This document shows positions 26,501 to 35,734 of a stretch of 49,387 nucleotides of DNA, piece by piece (the first letter of the stretch is position 1; every line of letters starts with the position of its first letter). This DNA is from Pseudomonadota bacterium. GTDB lineage: Bacteria > Pseudomonadota > Alphaproteobacteria > Rhizobiales > Xanthobacteraceae. Location: NCBI GenBank assembly GCA_021779635.1, contig JAJYAH010000001.1, positions 1-49,387 on the forward strand. The letters run 5' to 3'. A model generated the notes under the pieces. The model worked only from the letters and a program-made list of their open reading frames with translations, did no database searches and was not told where the DNA came from. Made by a program: the position numbers and the translations under genes.

Positions 26501-26889
26501 GTCGAGCGAATGACATCGACGCCTGGCGTCGCGGCAAGGCCGACCTCGATCGGGATCGTGTAGTAGCGCTCCATCTCCTCCGCGGACAGGCCCGGAGATT
26601 GCGCCGTGATTTCCAGAATCACGGGTGCCGGGTTGGGATATGCTTCGATATTGAGCCTGAAAAAAGCGAACGTGCCTGCGCCGATAAAGGCGAGCAAGCC
26701 CAACAGCACCAGCGGCCGTCGGGTCAAACTGAAGGTGAGAAGCCCCTTGAGCAGAGATTGTCTCCGGATTCGAGCCTTTGCGCCACGCGCCAACGACGAA
26801 GCGTCAAGACCAGATTTGCCGAACGCGCCCTGAGACGAACAGTAGAACGTTCCGAGCCAGCATTGAAGTGGATTAACGTGGCTCCCCAC
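23517..26889 (-). pseudogene. Inactivated CusA/CzcA-type heavy-metal RND pump
   Basis: The minus strand encodes nearly a full HME-RND transporter, about 1,040 residues, in three open pieces. Piece one ends with VMVENVYRNFQA and an in-frame TGA (25471-25473), immediately followed in the same frame by PEEKQRLLQHLAEKRWG, as expected for the family. The stop probably arose from CGA. Piece two ends at MQGG because a run of six G (25262-25267 as C) replaces the expected five, a +1 shift before VEGQIFGPMARTYAYAL. Piece three (from 25238) is open to the normal end. The pump would have been driven by protons with CusB- and CusC-type partners, none of which is present. The upper boundary and original start are uncertain. 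Confidence 0.9.
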
Positions 26890-26976
26890 CGATGTTTGCT
26901 GCCATACAAACTGAGGAACTGGGCAGACGGTACGTCGGACATCAGCGTTGTGATCGGTGTGGGCGGGAAATCGACG

Positions 26977-27909
26977 TCAACCGGGCCTGGAGCCGTTCGC
27001 CGTGAGGTAGATCGAATACAGCGACGTCGTTCCGCAGATGAACAGGCGGTTGAGCTTGGTGCCGCCGAAGGTGACGTTGGCGACGATTTCGGGAATCAGG
27101 ATTTTTCCGATCAGCGAGCCGTCGGCGTCATAGCAATGGACGCCCTCTGTGGTACTCGTCCAGATGCGGCCGTTCCGATCGATACGAAAGCCGTCGAACA
27201 AACCCGCCGTGCACTCGGCGAAGATCTCGCCGCCCGACAGCTTGGTCCCCTTCGCATCGACCCTGAAACGGCGAATGTGGCGCGGGCCGTCTTCCTTGTG
27301 CGTCGCACCGGTGTCGGCGACATAGAGGTATTTCTCGTCGGGCGAGAAGGCGATGCCGTTCGGGCGAACCATGTCGGTGACGACCGCGGCGACCGCGCCG
27401 GATTTGGCGTCGACCCGATAGACATGGCAGCCATCGATCTCCTGGTCGGCGCGATCGCCTTCGTAGTCGGCGTCGATGCCGTAGGTGGGGTCGGTGAACC
27501 AGACGGAATCGTCCGACTTCACCACGGCGTCGTTGGGTGAATTCAGGCGCTTGCCGTTCCACTTTTCCGCAATGACGGAGATCGAGCCGTCAATCTCGGT
27601 ACGGGTCACGCGGCGCGTGAGATGCTCGCATGTGACCAGCCGGCCTCGATTGTCGACGGTATTGCCGTTCGAATTGTTGGAGCGCTCGCGGAAGACCGAG
27701 ACTTCGCCCGAGGGTTCGACGAACCGCATCATGCGGTTGTTAGGAATATCCGACCAGACGAGATAACGGCCCGCCGCGAACCAGGCGGGACCTTCAGCCC
27801 AGCGCGTCCCCGACCACAAGCGCTCGACGCGCACGTGGCCAGCGAAGCAAGTCTTGAAGCGCGGATCGAGAACGACGATGTCCGTTCCCTCAATTTGACC
27901 ATACCACAT
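26977..27909 (-). CDS. SMP-30/gluconolactonase-family protein
   Basis: A 310-residue six-bladed beta-propeller lactonase. Characteristic pieces are WAEGPAWFAAGRYLVWSDIPNNR with the metal-binding Glu, NGNTVDNRGRLVTCEH, NSPNDAVVKSDDSVWFTDPTYG with the metal-binding Asn, and RPNGIAFSPDEKYLYVADT, followed by LFDGFRIDRNGRIW with the catalytic Asp. It hydrolyses sugar lactones to acids. It is divergently transcribed from the sugar ABC importer, which suggests the lactone arises from the imported sugar. The 5' end begins MWYGQIEGTDIVV; no signal peptide, so it is cytosolic. Confidence 0.88.
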   Translation of the reverse strand: MWYGQIEGTDIVVLDPRFKTCFAGHVRVERLWSGTRWAEGPAWFAAGRYLVWSDIPNNRMMRFVEPSGEVSVFRERSNNSNGNTVDNRGRLVTCEHLTRRVTRTEIDGSISVIAEKWNGKRLNSPNDAVVKSDDSVWFTDPTYGIDADYEGDRADQEIDGCHVYRVDAKSGAVAAVVTDMVRPNGIAFSPDEKYLYVADTGATHKEDGPRHIRRFRVDAKGTKLSGGEIFAECTAGLFDGFRIDRNGRIWTSTTEGVHCYDADGSLIGKILIPEIVANVTFGGTKLNRLFICGTTSLYSIYLTANGSRPG

Positions 27910-27989
27910 CGGACTCCCTTTTCTGCATCGCCTGCCGAACCCTTGTTCCGGACGCCCGATCGGATACCGACCACCCCGAAAGCGGGGCC

Positions 27990-28008
27990 CTGTTCCACAG
28001 CGAAACAG
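27990..28008. promoter_or_regulatory. Operator-like palindrome between lactonase and sugar importer genes
   Basis: CTGTTCCACAGCGAAACAG is an inverted repeat with one mismatched pair around ACAGC. Its TGTTyC...GAAACA arms resemble sites of IclR-family regulators. It lies between divergent start codons, in a 283-bp region. TGTTCC recurs twice more nearby (27944 and 28023 areas). No regulator gene is present in the window. Confidence 0.35.
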
Positions 28009-28192
28009 AGCCTGCCCCCACGTGTTCCGCGTGCGGTCGTGATCTTGGTTTGATCTCTGTCGTTAGTCTTCCGTTCGGCTTGTGTGTAGTGCACCTAGCG
28101 TGCCATGCTATCCGGCGCACGGGAAGTCCAATTCCCGGCACAGCAATAGAGCTGCTCAGGGTCGGAAAAAAGAACGCTCAGGGAGAAGAGAC

Positions 28193-29323
28193 ATGCAGTG
28201 GACGCTTCGTCTGACGGGGGTTGCTTGCGCCAGCCTCCTGCTATCCTCAATCAGTGCTTGGGCGGGCCCCAAGATCGTTTCCGGGCCGGGCGCCAATCCC
28301 GGCTGCTTCAAGCCCTGGTCGAGTCAGACCAAGTTCTTCCAGTGGCCCAAGAAACCAGGTCCCTACAAGATCGCACTGGTCAATGGCTTTGTCGGCAATA
28401 CCTGGCGCATTCAGATGGTGAAGACCGCCAAGGCCTTTGCCGAGCAGCCGGGCATCAAGGAGAACATCAAGGAGTTCAAGGTCGTCTCGACCGGCACCGA
28501 CGTTGCGGCGCAACTTGGCGCCATGGAGGACTTCATCAATCAGGGCTTCGACGCCATCGTCACCATAGCGGTGGCGCCCGACGGCTTCGACCGCATCATC
28601 CGCCTCGCCGACAAGAACAATGTGGTGGTGGTGCCCTTCGACAACGTCCTCGATACCGACAAGGTGATGATGGTCAACGAGGACCAGAAGGAAATGGGCC
28701 GGATGTCCGCCAAATGGATCATCGATGAATCGGGCAAGAAGGCCGGCGATATCCTCGAGGTGCGCGGCCTGCCGGGCAACTCGGTCGACCGTGACCGCCA
28801 TCTCGGCTTCCGCGAGATCATGGAAGCCCCCGGCAACAAGTTCAACATCACCGAGGTGGTGGGCAATTGGGACACCGGCACCTCGCAGAAGGTGACCGCC
28901 GATGCGCTGGCTGTGCACGGCCATTTCGACGGCGTGTTCACGCAGGGCGGTTCGGACGGCACCGTGCAGGCGATCATGGCCGCCAAACATCCCTTCGTGC
29001 CGATGTCGGGCGAGGGCGAGAACGAGTATCGCAAACAGATCGCCGATCACTACAAGGACGGCCTCAAGGGCATGTCCTACGGCCAGTCGCCGGCGCTTGT
29101 CGCGATCGCCACCAAGGCGGCGATCTCGGCGCTGCAGGGGAATGTCATGCCGCAGCTGATCTCGATCCCGATTCCGGTCGCGACCTACAAGGACCTCAAG
29201 CCCGGCACGAATTACTGGCCGGACCTCAACGCCAACTTCTTCGCTCCGAACCAGTTCCTCCCCTGCGGTGTGAACTTCACGGCGCCCGAGATCATGGCGC
29301 AGAGCGAGAAGAACACGCAGTGA
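28193..29323 (+). CDS. Sugar ABC transporter substrate-binding protein
   Basis: ATG at 28193 follows GGGAGAAGAG and gives 376 residues. Residues 1-24 are a signal peptide (MQWTLRLTGVACASLLLSSI, cleavage near AWA-GP). The mature part is a periplasmic type I binding protein of the ribose/xylose class: KIALVNGFVGNTWRIQMVK, FINQGFDAIVTIAVAP, NVVVVPFDNV, then VRGLPGNSVDRDRHLGFREIM and GVFTQGGSDGTVQAIM. It binds a sugar in the periplasm and delivers it to the two permeases. The ligand cannot be told. It opens a four-gene operon divergent from a lactonase gene. Confidence 0.92.
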   Translation: MQWTLRLTGVACASLLLSSISAWAGPKIVSGPGANPGCFKPWSSQTKFFQWPKKPGPYKIALVNGFVGNTWRIQMVKTAKAFAEQPGIKENIKEFKVVSTGTDVAAQLGAMEDFINQGFDAIVTIAVAPDGFDRIIRLADKNNVVVVPFDNVLDTDKVMMVNEDQKEMGRMSAKWIIDESGKKAGDILEVRGLPGNSVDRDRHLGFREIMEAPGNKFNITEVVGNWDTGTSQKVTADALAVHGHFDGVFTQGGSDGTVQAIMAAKHPFVPMSGEGENEYRKQIADHYKDGLKGMSYGQSPALVAIATKAAISALQGNVMPQLISIPIPVATYKDLKPGTNYWPDLNANFFAPNQFLPCGVNFTAPEIMAQSEKNTQ

Positions 29324-29345
29324 CCTCAGTGGCTGTGTTTCAGTC

Positions 29346-29369
29346 ACGGCCTGGCATTCGCCAGGCCGT
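29346..29369 (+). promoter_or_regulatory. Intercistronic hairpin in the sugar ABC operon
   Basis: ACGGCCTGGC-ATTC-GCCAGGCCGT is a perfect 10-bp stem with a 4-base loop between the binding-protein and ATPase genes. There is no run of T after it, so it is not a standard terminator. It may protect the upstream mRNA, giving more binding protein than ATPase. The role is inference. Confidence 0.6.
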
Positions 29370-29388
29370 CGCTGCCTGAGCCCGCGCC

Positions 29389-30948
29389 ATGCAGGATGCG
29401 GTCCCGGCGCAGAGCGCCTTCCTCACCTTGTCCGGCATCTCCAAGCGCTATGGCGGTGTGCGCGCCCTGGAGGGCGTGGACTTCGCCTGCGAACGCGGCA
29501 AGATCCATGCGGTGCTGGGCGAGAACGGCGCCGGAAAGTCGACGCTGATCAAGATCATCGCCGGCGTGGTCCAGCCCGATTCCGGCCGCATGCGCCTTGC
29601 CGGAAACGATGTCAGCTTCGCCACGCCCTCCGCCGCCAATGCGGCCGGTGTCGTGTGCATCTTCCAGGAACTCTCGCTGATGCCCGACCTGTCGGTCGCG
29701 GACAACATCTCGATCGCTTCGCCGCCGCGGCGTTTCGGCCTCATCGATGCCCGAGCGCAACGCCGCCGCGCCGAGGTCTTGCTCGCCGAGATCGGCTGCG
29801 AGGACGTCAACCCGCTGATGCGGGTGCGCGACCTGCCGCTGTCGCGGCGCCAGATGGTTGAGATCGCCAAGGCTCTCGGCCAGAGGCCGCAGCTCCTGAT
29901 CCTCGACGAGGCGACCTCGGCTCTCACCAGCGCCGACGTGGAGAAGGTCTATGCGATTCTGGCGAAACTCAAATCCGAGGGCGTCGCCATCCTTTACATC
30001 TCGCACCGCATGCATGAGGTCGATGCACTCGCCGACCGGGCCTCCGTATTCCGCAACGGTCGCCATATCGAGACCTTCGACAACGGCGTGCGCTCGACCG
30101 CCGATATCGTTCAGCTGATGATCGGGCGCGACATTGCCACCCAATATCCGGCAAAGCCGGCGCGCGGGCCGGTGAAGCCGGTGCTGGTGCTCGAGAACCT
30201 GTCCTGGGAGAAGCATCTCGACCGCATTTCGCTCGGCGTCGGCGCCGGCGAGATCGTCGGCCTCGGCGGCCTCGACGGGCAGGGCCAGAAATCGCTGCTG
30301 CTTGCCTTGTTCGGCGTGCTGCGTGGCGTCACCGGACGGGTGACGGTTGAGGGCCGCGAGGTGCGCCCAGGCTCTCCGGCGGCCGCGAAATCGGCCGCGG
30401 TAGGCATCGCGCTGGTGCCCGAGGATCGCAAGACCGAAGGGTTGATGCTGCCGATGTCTATCGCCGACAATCTGGCGATCGCATCGCTCGATGCCGTCTG
30501 CACCGGGCCTTTCGTCGATCGCGCCAAGGAGCGCGCCGCAGTCGATCGCGGCATCGCCCGGCTGCAGATCAAGATCGGCGCACCAAGCGATGCGGTCTCG
30601 ACCCTGTCGGGCGGTAATCAGCAGAAGGTGGTGATCGCCAAATGGCTGATGACCGAGCCGCGCATCATCCTGCTCAACGATCCGACGCGCGGCATCGATG
30701 TCGGCACCAAGCAGGAGCTCTACCGGCTGATGCGCGAGCTCGCCGACCAGGGTGCCGCCATCCTGTTCTATTCGACCGATTATGACGAGCTGATCGGGTG
30801 CTGCGACCGGGTCGCCATCATGTATGACGGGCGCATCGTGCGCGAACTCGAAGGCGCCGAACTCACCGAGACCAACATCATCGCGAGTGCCCTCAACGTC
30901 GATGCCGCAACGCCGGCCCATGCCGCAGCGGGGACCGCCCATGCTTGA
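29389..30948 (+). CDS. Sugar ABC transporter ATP-binding protein (RbsA/MglA type)
   Basis: A 519-residue protein with two ABC domains. Domain one has Walker A GENGAGKS, signature LPLSRRQMVEIAKAL and Walker B LLILDEATSAL. Domain two (from about 270) has a degenerate Walker A (GLDGQGQKSLL), signature LSGGNQQKVVIAKWL and IILLNDPTRGIDVG, in which Asp replaces the catalytic Glu. This asymmetry is normal in the family. It powers import through the two permeases encoded next. The stop overlaps the first permease start by 8 bases (ATGCTTGA), so translation is coupled. No clear Shine-Dalgarno precedes ATG at 29389. Confidence 0.93.
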   Translation: MQDAVPAQSAFLTLSGISKRYGGVRALEGVDFACERGKIHAVLGENGAGKSTLIKIIAGVVQPDSGRMRLAGNDVSFATPSAANAAGVVCIFQELSLMPDLSVADNISIASPPRRFGLIDARAQRRRAEVLLAEIGCEDVNPLMRVRDLPLSRRQMVEIAKALGQRPQLLILDEATSALTSADVEKVYAILAKLKSEGVAILYISHRMHEVDALADRASVFRNGRHIETFDNGVRSTADIVQLMIGRDIATQYPAKPARGPVKPVLVLENLSWEKHLDRISLGVGAGEIVGLGGLDGQGQKSLLLALFGVLRGVTGRVTVEGREVRPGSPAAAKSAAVGIALVPEDRKTEGLMLPMSIADNLAIASLDAVCTGPFVDRAKERAAVDRGIARLQIKIGAPSDAVSTLSGGNQQKVVIAKWLMTEPRIILLNDPTRGIDVGTKQELYRLMRELADQGAAILFYSTDYDELIGCCDRVAIMYDGRIVRELEGAELTETNIIASALNVDAATPAHAAAGTAHA

Positions 30949-32053
30949 CGATCTCGCCATCAGGCTGCGCCAGAATGTCGGCTTCGTCACCGCGACCCTG
31001 CTGTTCTGTGTGTTCTATCTCCTCTACAACCTGGCGCATCCGAAGGGCTTCTCCTCGGCCGTGCTGGTGCAGAATGGCGACGAGATCTTCGCGCTCGCCA
31101 TGGTGGCCATGGCCCAGACCGTGCCGGTGCTGATGTCGGGACTCGACCTCTCGGTCGGTGCCGTGATGACCATGGTGGGCTGCGTCGCGAGCTATCTGCT
31201 GGCCGGCACGGCGGGAGGCACGCCGCTGCATCTCGAGATTTTCGGCCTGCATCTCGGCCTCGGCACCTTCCCGGGCGGCATCGGCGGTATCCTGCTCGGC
31301 ATGGCCGTGTGCGTCGCGATCGGCACGCTTGCCGGCTTCATCAATGGCTGCGTCGTCGTCTATGGACGCATCCAGCCGATCATCGCGACGCTCGCGACCG
31401 GCGCGGTCTATATCGGCGTCGCGCTCTTCCTGCGCCCGACCCCTGGCGGCAAGATCGACGAGGACCTCAACTGGGCGCTGACCAGTTCGCTCGGCGATTT
31501 CGCCTCGACGGTGCATATCTTCGATGATGGCGCGGCAGGCTGGTTCGCCCCCTTTGCCTGGATCCCGGTGCCCTTCGTGCTCCTGGTCCTGATCGCGCTC
31601 CTGGTCTGGATGCCGTTCCGGCGTTCGGTCATGGGCCGCGCCGTCTATGCGGTCGGCTCGGCCGAAGGAGCAGCCTATATGTCGGGGCTTCCGATCGAGC
31701 GCGCCAAAATCGCGGCTTTCGCGCTCGCCGGTTTCTTCGCCGGCTGCGGCGGCCTGTTCCTCGCCATCCAGACCTCGTCGGGCAATGCCGATATTCCGCA
31801 GGCCGGCGCCTATACGCTCAACTCCATCGCCTCGGTCGTGATCGGCGGCACCTCGCTGCTCGGCGGCAGCGGCGGGGCGATCGGCTCGATCTTCGGTGCG
31901 ATGATCCTGCGCGTCATTTCCTTTTTCTTCCGTATCTTCGACATCGCCCCCTTGCTGCAGCCGTTGTTCGAGGGCCTGATCCTGCTGGCCGCGGTCAGCG
32001 TCGGGGCGGTGCGCGTGCTGCGCGTCAAGAACACGCTGGAGCTCTTCCGATGA
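30941..32053 (+). CDS. Sugar ABC transporter permease 1
   Basis: ATG at 30941 overlaps the ATPase stop and gives 370 residues. Several membrane segments are present, with the RbsC-family features SGLDLSVGAVMTMVG, INGCVVVYGRIQPIIATLATG and GRAVYAVGSAEGAAYMSGLP, then ASVVIGGTSLLGGSGG. It forms the transmembrane channel together with the second permease. It is longer than a typical 320-residue RbsC, with an extended loop around 200-240 (PGGKIDEDLNWALTSSLG and after). Its stop overlaps the next start by ATGA. Confidence 0.92.
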   Translation: MLDDLAIRLRQNVGFVTATLLFCVFYLLYNLAHPKGFSSAVLVQNGDEIFALAMVAMAQTVPVLMSGLDLSVGAVMTMVGCVASYLLAGTAGGTPLHLEIFGLHLGLGTFPGGIGGILLGMAVCVAIGTLAGFINGCVVVYGRIQPIIATLATGAVYIGVALFLRPTPGGKIDEDLNWALTSSLGDFASTVHIFDDGAAGWFAPFAWIPVPFVLLVLIALLVWMPFRRSVMGRAVYAVGSAEGAAYMSGLPIERAKIAAFALAGFFAGCGGLFLAIQTSSGNADIPQAGAYTLNSIASVVIGGTSLLGGSGGAIGSIFGAMILRVISFFFRIFDIAPLLQPLFEGLILLAAVSVGAVRVLRVKNTLELFR

Positions 32054-33009
32054 CAACGATGAGCCTCGGTCTCTCGCGCGACGACCGCCCGATCCTGTTC
32101 GCGGCCCTGTTCATTCTCGTCATCCTGGTGGCGGGCACCGCCTACACCATCGCCTATTTCGGCAGCGCTCCGCTGCTGTCGCCGACCTATCTCTTGCAGC
32201 AACTGCAGATCGGTTCCTTTCTCGGCATCGTCGCGGCCGGGATGATGATCGTGATCCTGATCGCCCAGATCGATCTGTCGGTGCCCTGGACGCTAGCCGC
32301 CGCCGCCATGATGGCGACGTCGGTCGGCGGCCCGCTCGCCATCCCGGTCGGGCTCGGCATCGGCCTCCTGGTCGGCCTCGTCAACGGCATCGGGGTGGCT
32401 TATTTGCGCGTGCCGTCGATGATCTTCACCTTGGGCGTCAATGCGGTGATGCGCGGTCTGATGGTCGCGCATACCGGCGGCTATGCACCCCAGACCGGCG
32501 CCACCGACCTGATGCAGTCGCTCGCATCGGGGCGCATGCTCGGTATCCCCAATGCGCTGTTCGTCTGGGCCGCGGTGTCGGTGCTGGTGGTCGTCATCCT
32601 GCAGCGCACGCCGCTCGGCCGCTACATCTACGCCATCGGCAACAAGGAGGCGGCGGCCTATCTGGCCGGCGTCAACACCCGCCGCGTCACCGTCATCTGC
32701 TTTGTCCTCTGCGGTCTTGCCGCTGCGCTCGCGGGCGTGCTGCTCGCCGGTTATTCCACCAAGGCCTATCAGGCGATGGGCGACACCTATCTCTTGCCTT
32801 CGATCGCAGCGGTCGTGATCGGGGGCACCAATATCCTGGGAGGTCGCGGCCGTTATCTCGGCACGCTGGTCGGCGTGGTGCTGATCGTGCTCCTCAACAG
32901 CGTGCTGTCGATCATGGCCATGCCCGAGGCCGGCCGGCAGGTGATCTACGGCCTCGTCATCATCCTGATGCTGCTCGTCTATGGGCGCGGCGAACGCGTG
33001 ACGAGCTAA
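32050..33009 (+). CDS. Sugar ABC transporter permease 2
   Basis: A 319-residue RbsC-type permease with about ten membrane segments. Conserved features are MIVILIAQIDLSVPWTLA, VNGIGVAYLRVPSMIFTLGVNA, GRYIYAIGNKEAAAYLAGVNTR and AVVIGGTNILGGRGR. It is the partner of permease 1 in the importer. The start overlaps the upstream stop. Its TAA (33007-33009) falls at the first bases of a hairpin repeat (CTAAAGCATGATCC is shared with the copy at 37351), so the repeat may have supplied the stop codon. Confidence 0.92.
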   Translation: MTTMSLGLSRDDRPILFAALFILVILVAGTAYTIAYFGSAPLLSPTYLLQQLQIGSFLGIVAAGMMIVILIAQIDLSVPWTLAAAAMMATSVGGPLAIPVGLGIGLLVGLVNGIGVAYLRVPSMIFTLGVNAVMRGLMVAHTGGYAPQTGATDLMQSLASGRMLGIPNALFVWAAVSVLVVVILQRTPLGRYIYAIGNKEAAAYLAGVNTRRVTVICFVLCGLAAALAGVLLAGYSTKAYQAMGDTYLLPSIAAVVIGGTNILGGRGRYLGTLVGVVLIVLLNSVLSIMAMPEAGRQVIYGLVIILMLLVYGRGERVTS

Positions 33010-33111
33010 AGCATGATCCGGAAAAGTGGACACCGGTTTTTCCGAAAAGATCATACTTAAACAAAAAGATAGAGCTAGATGGCGATTCAACGAAGAGCCA
33101 TCTCGCTCTAG
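33007..33111 (+). repeat. Interspersed double-hairpin repeat, copy A
   Basis: The segment AAAGCATGATCCGGAAAAG...AACAAAAAGATAGAGC is nearly identical to the copy at 37352-37455. It ends in a stem of 14 bp with one mismatch (33070-33083 with 33097-33110). It lies between the sugar importer and ureD. Confidence 0.85.
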
Positions 33112-33134
33112 AACCGTTATCCGTGGGCCCAACG

Positions 33135-34016
33135 TTAGATGCGGCGACGATTGGGCGATTTGCCGGTGAGGTGCAATCGGGTCATCGCCCACGCGGCAGT
33201 CATGGCTTCACGCAAGCCCTGACCGTCTTCTGCCGCGATCCGTAATGAAAGGCCCGCGTGACGAGGGAGAAGGGAAGCGGCGGCCATTCGGCCACTCCCC
33301 TGGGCCGCCTCCTCGATGGAGCGGCCTAAGGCAGCGAAACCCTCAGGCTTGTCCTTGATCAAGATGAAAAGCGTACCGTAAGCGATCACCCTGAACGACT
33401 TGCCGTAGCCGGAAGGCAGCCTTCGGAGGTCGAAATGATCAACCGCCAACACTTGACCATTGGGGCGACGTATCACAACCGCGCCTTGGTATTGCCGGAA
33501 CGATGCGCCTCGGTGTTCCGGATCATAAGCGATGAAGCTGTCGCCGATCACCGCGACGCCATCTTCTGCAATATCAATGGCCACGGACTGATTGAGCGCG
33601 GAACCAGGAAACAGCACGCGCGGTGCCGGAAGGTACTCCAGAAACCCGCCGGCCTCGACCGAAACCGTGATGTGATCTTGCGCCGTGACTTCTTCGCCCA
33701 TGCGATGCACGGCAAGCGCGGCCTGGCTTGTAACGTGCCCCGATGCACCTGCACCCACCAGGATCTTCTGCAGCAGGCGATCAGCGCCAAGAATTGCACC
33801 GCTGGCGGATTGCAAAATCGTCGTCACCATGTCGGCGGGCTGCTCGTCGATCCTGAAGGCTCCCGTCAAGACAAAGGGGTAGCGTGCTGACCGGCGCGAG
33901 AGGTGTGTGCCGACAACCGGATGATGCATGAAAGCCAAATCCAGATGAGGAGCGACGGTCACGATCGATCCAGCTGGACCGGCACCGCCAACGCGTGCCG
34001 CCGCTGTCGTGCTCAT
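33135..34016 (-). CDS. ureD: Urease accessory protein UreD
   Basis: A 293-residue UreD-family protein. It has VTVAPHLDLAFMHHPVVGTHLSRR, QAALAVHRMGEEVTAQDHITVSVEAGGFLEYLPAPRVLFPGSALNQS and VIRRPNGQVLAVDHFDL. UreD forms the UreDFG complex that delivers nickel to apo-urease. Its ATG overlaps the ureC stop by four bases (ATGA), so it is translationally coupled to ureC. It is the last urease gene of the cluster. Similarity to the archetypal UreD is moderate, in keeping with the divergent ureC next to it. Confidence 0.85.
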   Translation of the reverse strand: MSTTAAARVGGAGPAGSIVTVAPHLDLAFMHHPVVGTHLSRRSARYPFVLTGAFRIDEQPADMVTTILQSASGAILGADRLLQKILVGAGASGHVTSQAALAVHRMGEEVTAQDHITVSVEAGGFLEYLPAPRVLFPGSALNQSVAIDIAEDGVAVIGDSFIAYDPEHRGASFRQYQGAVVIRRPNGQVLAVDHFDLRRLPSGYGKSFRVIAYGTLFILIKDKPEGFAALGRSIEEAAQGSGRMAAASLLPRHAGLSLRIAAEDGQGLREAMTAAWAMTRLHLTGKSPNRRRI

Positions 34017-35710
34017 CGCAACATGTACCGTCGATTTAGGGGAACCTTGCTCGCCGGCTCACATGTGAGCAACCGGCCATCTGCCCGGACCTCAAAGGTC
34101 TGCGAATCGACTTCGATCCTTGGCAAGGCGGAATTGCGCACCATGTCGGATTTTCGAAGCGATCGCACGCTCTTGATCTGAACAAATCGCTTGGCAACGC
34201 CGAGTCGCGCGTGCGTTGCCGTCTCGACCGCGAGACGCGAAACGAATGTAACTCCAAGGTGGTGTTTGGCGGTGCCGAGCGAACCCCACATCGGTTTTTG
34301 CAAAATCGGTTCCGAACCGATCTGGCTGGCGTTTCCGTCGCCCATGGCGGACCAGGCCACATAGCCGCTTTTGATGACCATCCAGGGCTTGGCGCCGAAC
34401 GAGGCGCGGGGCCACAGAACGATATCAGCGAGGCGCCCTGGCTGAAGAGAACCGACATGATCGTCGATGCCGACCGCAATGGCCGGGTTTAGGGTATATT
34501 TGGCGACGTAACGCTTGATCCGTTCGTTGTCGGCAGATCGCGTTTTCTCTTCTGGAAGCCGGCCCACCCGCTCCTTCATGACATTGGCGAGCTGCCAGCA
34601 TTTGGCGACGTTCTCAGCGAGCCGTCCCATTCCCTGCGTATCCGTCGCGAAACAGGAGATCGCCCCCATATCGTGAAGAAAATCTTCCGCGGCCATTGTT
34701 TGCGGGCGGATGCGGGCCTCGGCGAAAGCCACATCTTCGGGCAGCAGAGGATTCATGATGTGCGCCAGCATCGTCATCGGCACGCCTTCCTCCAGCGCCA
34801 GCGCGGTGAAAGGATTCGTTGGATTGGTCGAGGACGGGATGACGTTGGCCCAGGAATTCACCTTGAGCAGGTCCGGCGCATGACCGCCGCCGGCGCCTTC
34901 GACGTGGTACATGTGAATGGTGCGGCCCGCGACGGCCGCCATGGTATCCTCGCAGAACCCGTATTCGTTGATCGTGTCGGTGTGGAGATGGACGGCAAAA
35001 TCGCTCCGGTCCGCTGCCGTGAGCGAACCATGGATAACCGCGGGCGAGGCCCCAAGATCCTCATGGATTTTGACGCCCAGAGCGCCACCCGCGACACTTT
35101 CCGCGACGGCGCCGGGGTCCGAGCAACCGCGCCCCAGGAAGCCGAAATTGAGGCAATATTGGTCGGCCCCGCGTATCAGGGAGCCAAGAATGTTGGGCCC
35201 GGCGCAACTGGTATCAAAATGGGGGCCAGGCGTCATGCCGATCATGGTCGTGCAGCCACCCGCGAGCGCGTGGTCACATTGCTGCGGCGACAAGAAATGT
35301 GCATGGCCCTCCACGGCGCCGGCGGTAGCGATGTAGAAATCGCCGTGGACACAAGTGGTGTTGGGGCCGGTGCGCAAATTTGGATGTACGCCATCCATGA
35401 TGTCGGGATTGCCGGCCTTTCCGACACCGACAATGCGTCCGTCGCGGATCCCGATGTCTCCCTTCACGATCCCCAAGATCGCATCGATAATCGTGGCGTT
35501 GTGGATCACCACGCCCGACGCATAGGTTCCGCTGGTTTGATAACCCTCTCCGTCGCGCATCGACTTGCCTGCGCCCGATGTCAGTTCATCTCCGGGGACC
35601 GCGTAATCATGTTCAATCTCGGCAATCAGCGCCGTGTCGCCGAGGCGTATCATGTCGCCTTTGGTCGGGCCGTAGATTTCTGCATAGGCCTTCCGGCTGA
35701 TCATCACCAT
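34013..35710 (-). CDS. ureC: Urease alpha subunit UreC, divergent type
   Basis: A 565-residue UreC. By alignment in my head with the Klebsiella enzyme, all nickel ligands are present: His136 and His138 (GHAH), Lys214 for the carbamylated lysine (GVKIHED), His243, His269 (YHVEG) and Asp357 (ATDTQGMGR). Substrate-binding His216, flap His317 and Arg333 are also kept. Differences: the flap Cys is Ala316 (LAHIMN instead of VCHHLD), the Ala before MGR is Gly, and the stretch after TTMIG is about four residues shorter and unlike the canonical GGTGP segment. It should hydrolyse urea, perhaps with altered kinetics. The start follows GGAG. A repeat separates it from ureAB. Confidence 0.92.
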   Translation of the reverse strand: MVMISRKAYAEIYGPTKGDMIRLGDTALIAEIEHDYAVPGDELTSGAGKSMRDGEGYQTSGTYASGVVIHNATIIDAILGIVKGDIGIRDGRIVGVGKAGNPDIMDGVHPNLRTGPNTTCVHGDFYIATAGAVEGHAHFLSPQQCDHALAGGCTTMIGMTPGPHFDTSCAGPNILGSLIRGADQYCLNFGFLGRGCSDPGAVAESVAGGALGVKIHEDLGASPAVIHGSLTAADRSDFAVHLHTDTINEYGFCEDTMAAVAGRTIHMYHVEGAGGGHAPDLLKVNSWANVIPSSTNPTNPFTALALEEGVPMTMLAHIMNPLLPEDVAFAEARIRPQTMAAEDFLHDMGAISCFATDTQGMGRLAENVAKCWQLANVMKERVGRLPEEKTRSADNERIKRYVAKYTLNPAIAVGIDDHVGSLQPGRLADIVLWPRASFGAKPWMVIKSGYVAWSAMGDGNASQIGSEPILQKPMWGSLGTAKHHLGVTFVSRLAVETATHARLGVAKRFVQIKSVRSLRKSDMVRNSALPRIEVDSQTFEVRADGRLLTCEPASKVPLNRRYMLR

Positions 35711-35734
35711 GTCGAATTCTCCGACGTTACGTTC

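Noticed and set aside
29344..30990. Long open frame antisense to the sugar ABC ATPase gene (548 codons)
   Set aside because: The plus strand encodes both ATP-binding domains with all motifs; the antisense frame is a codon-bias shadow.
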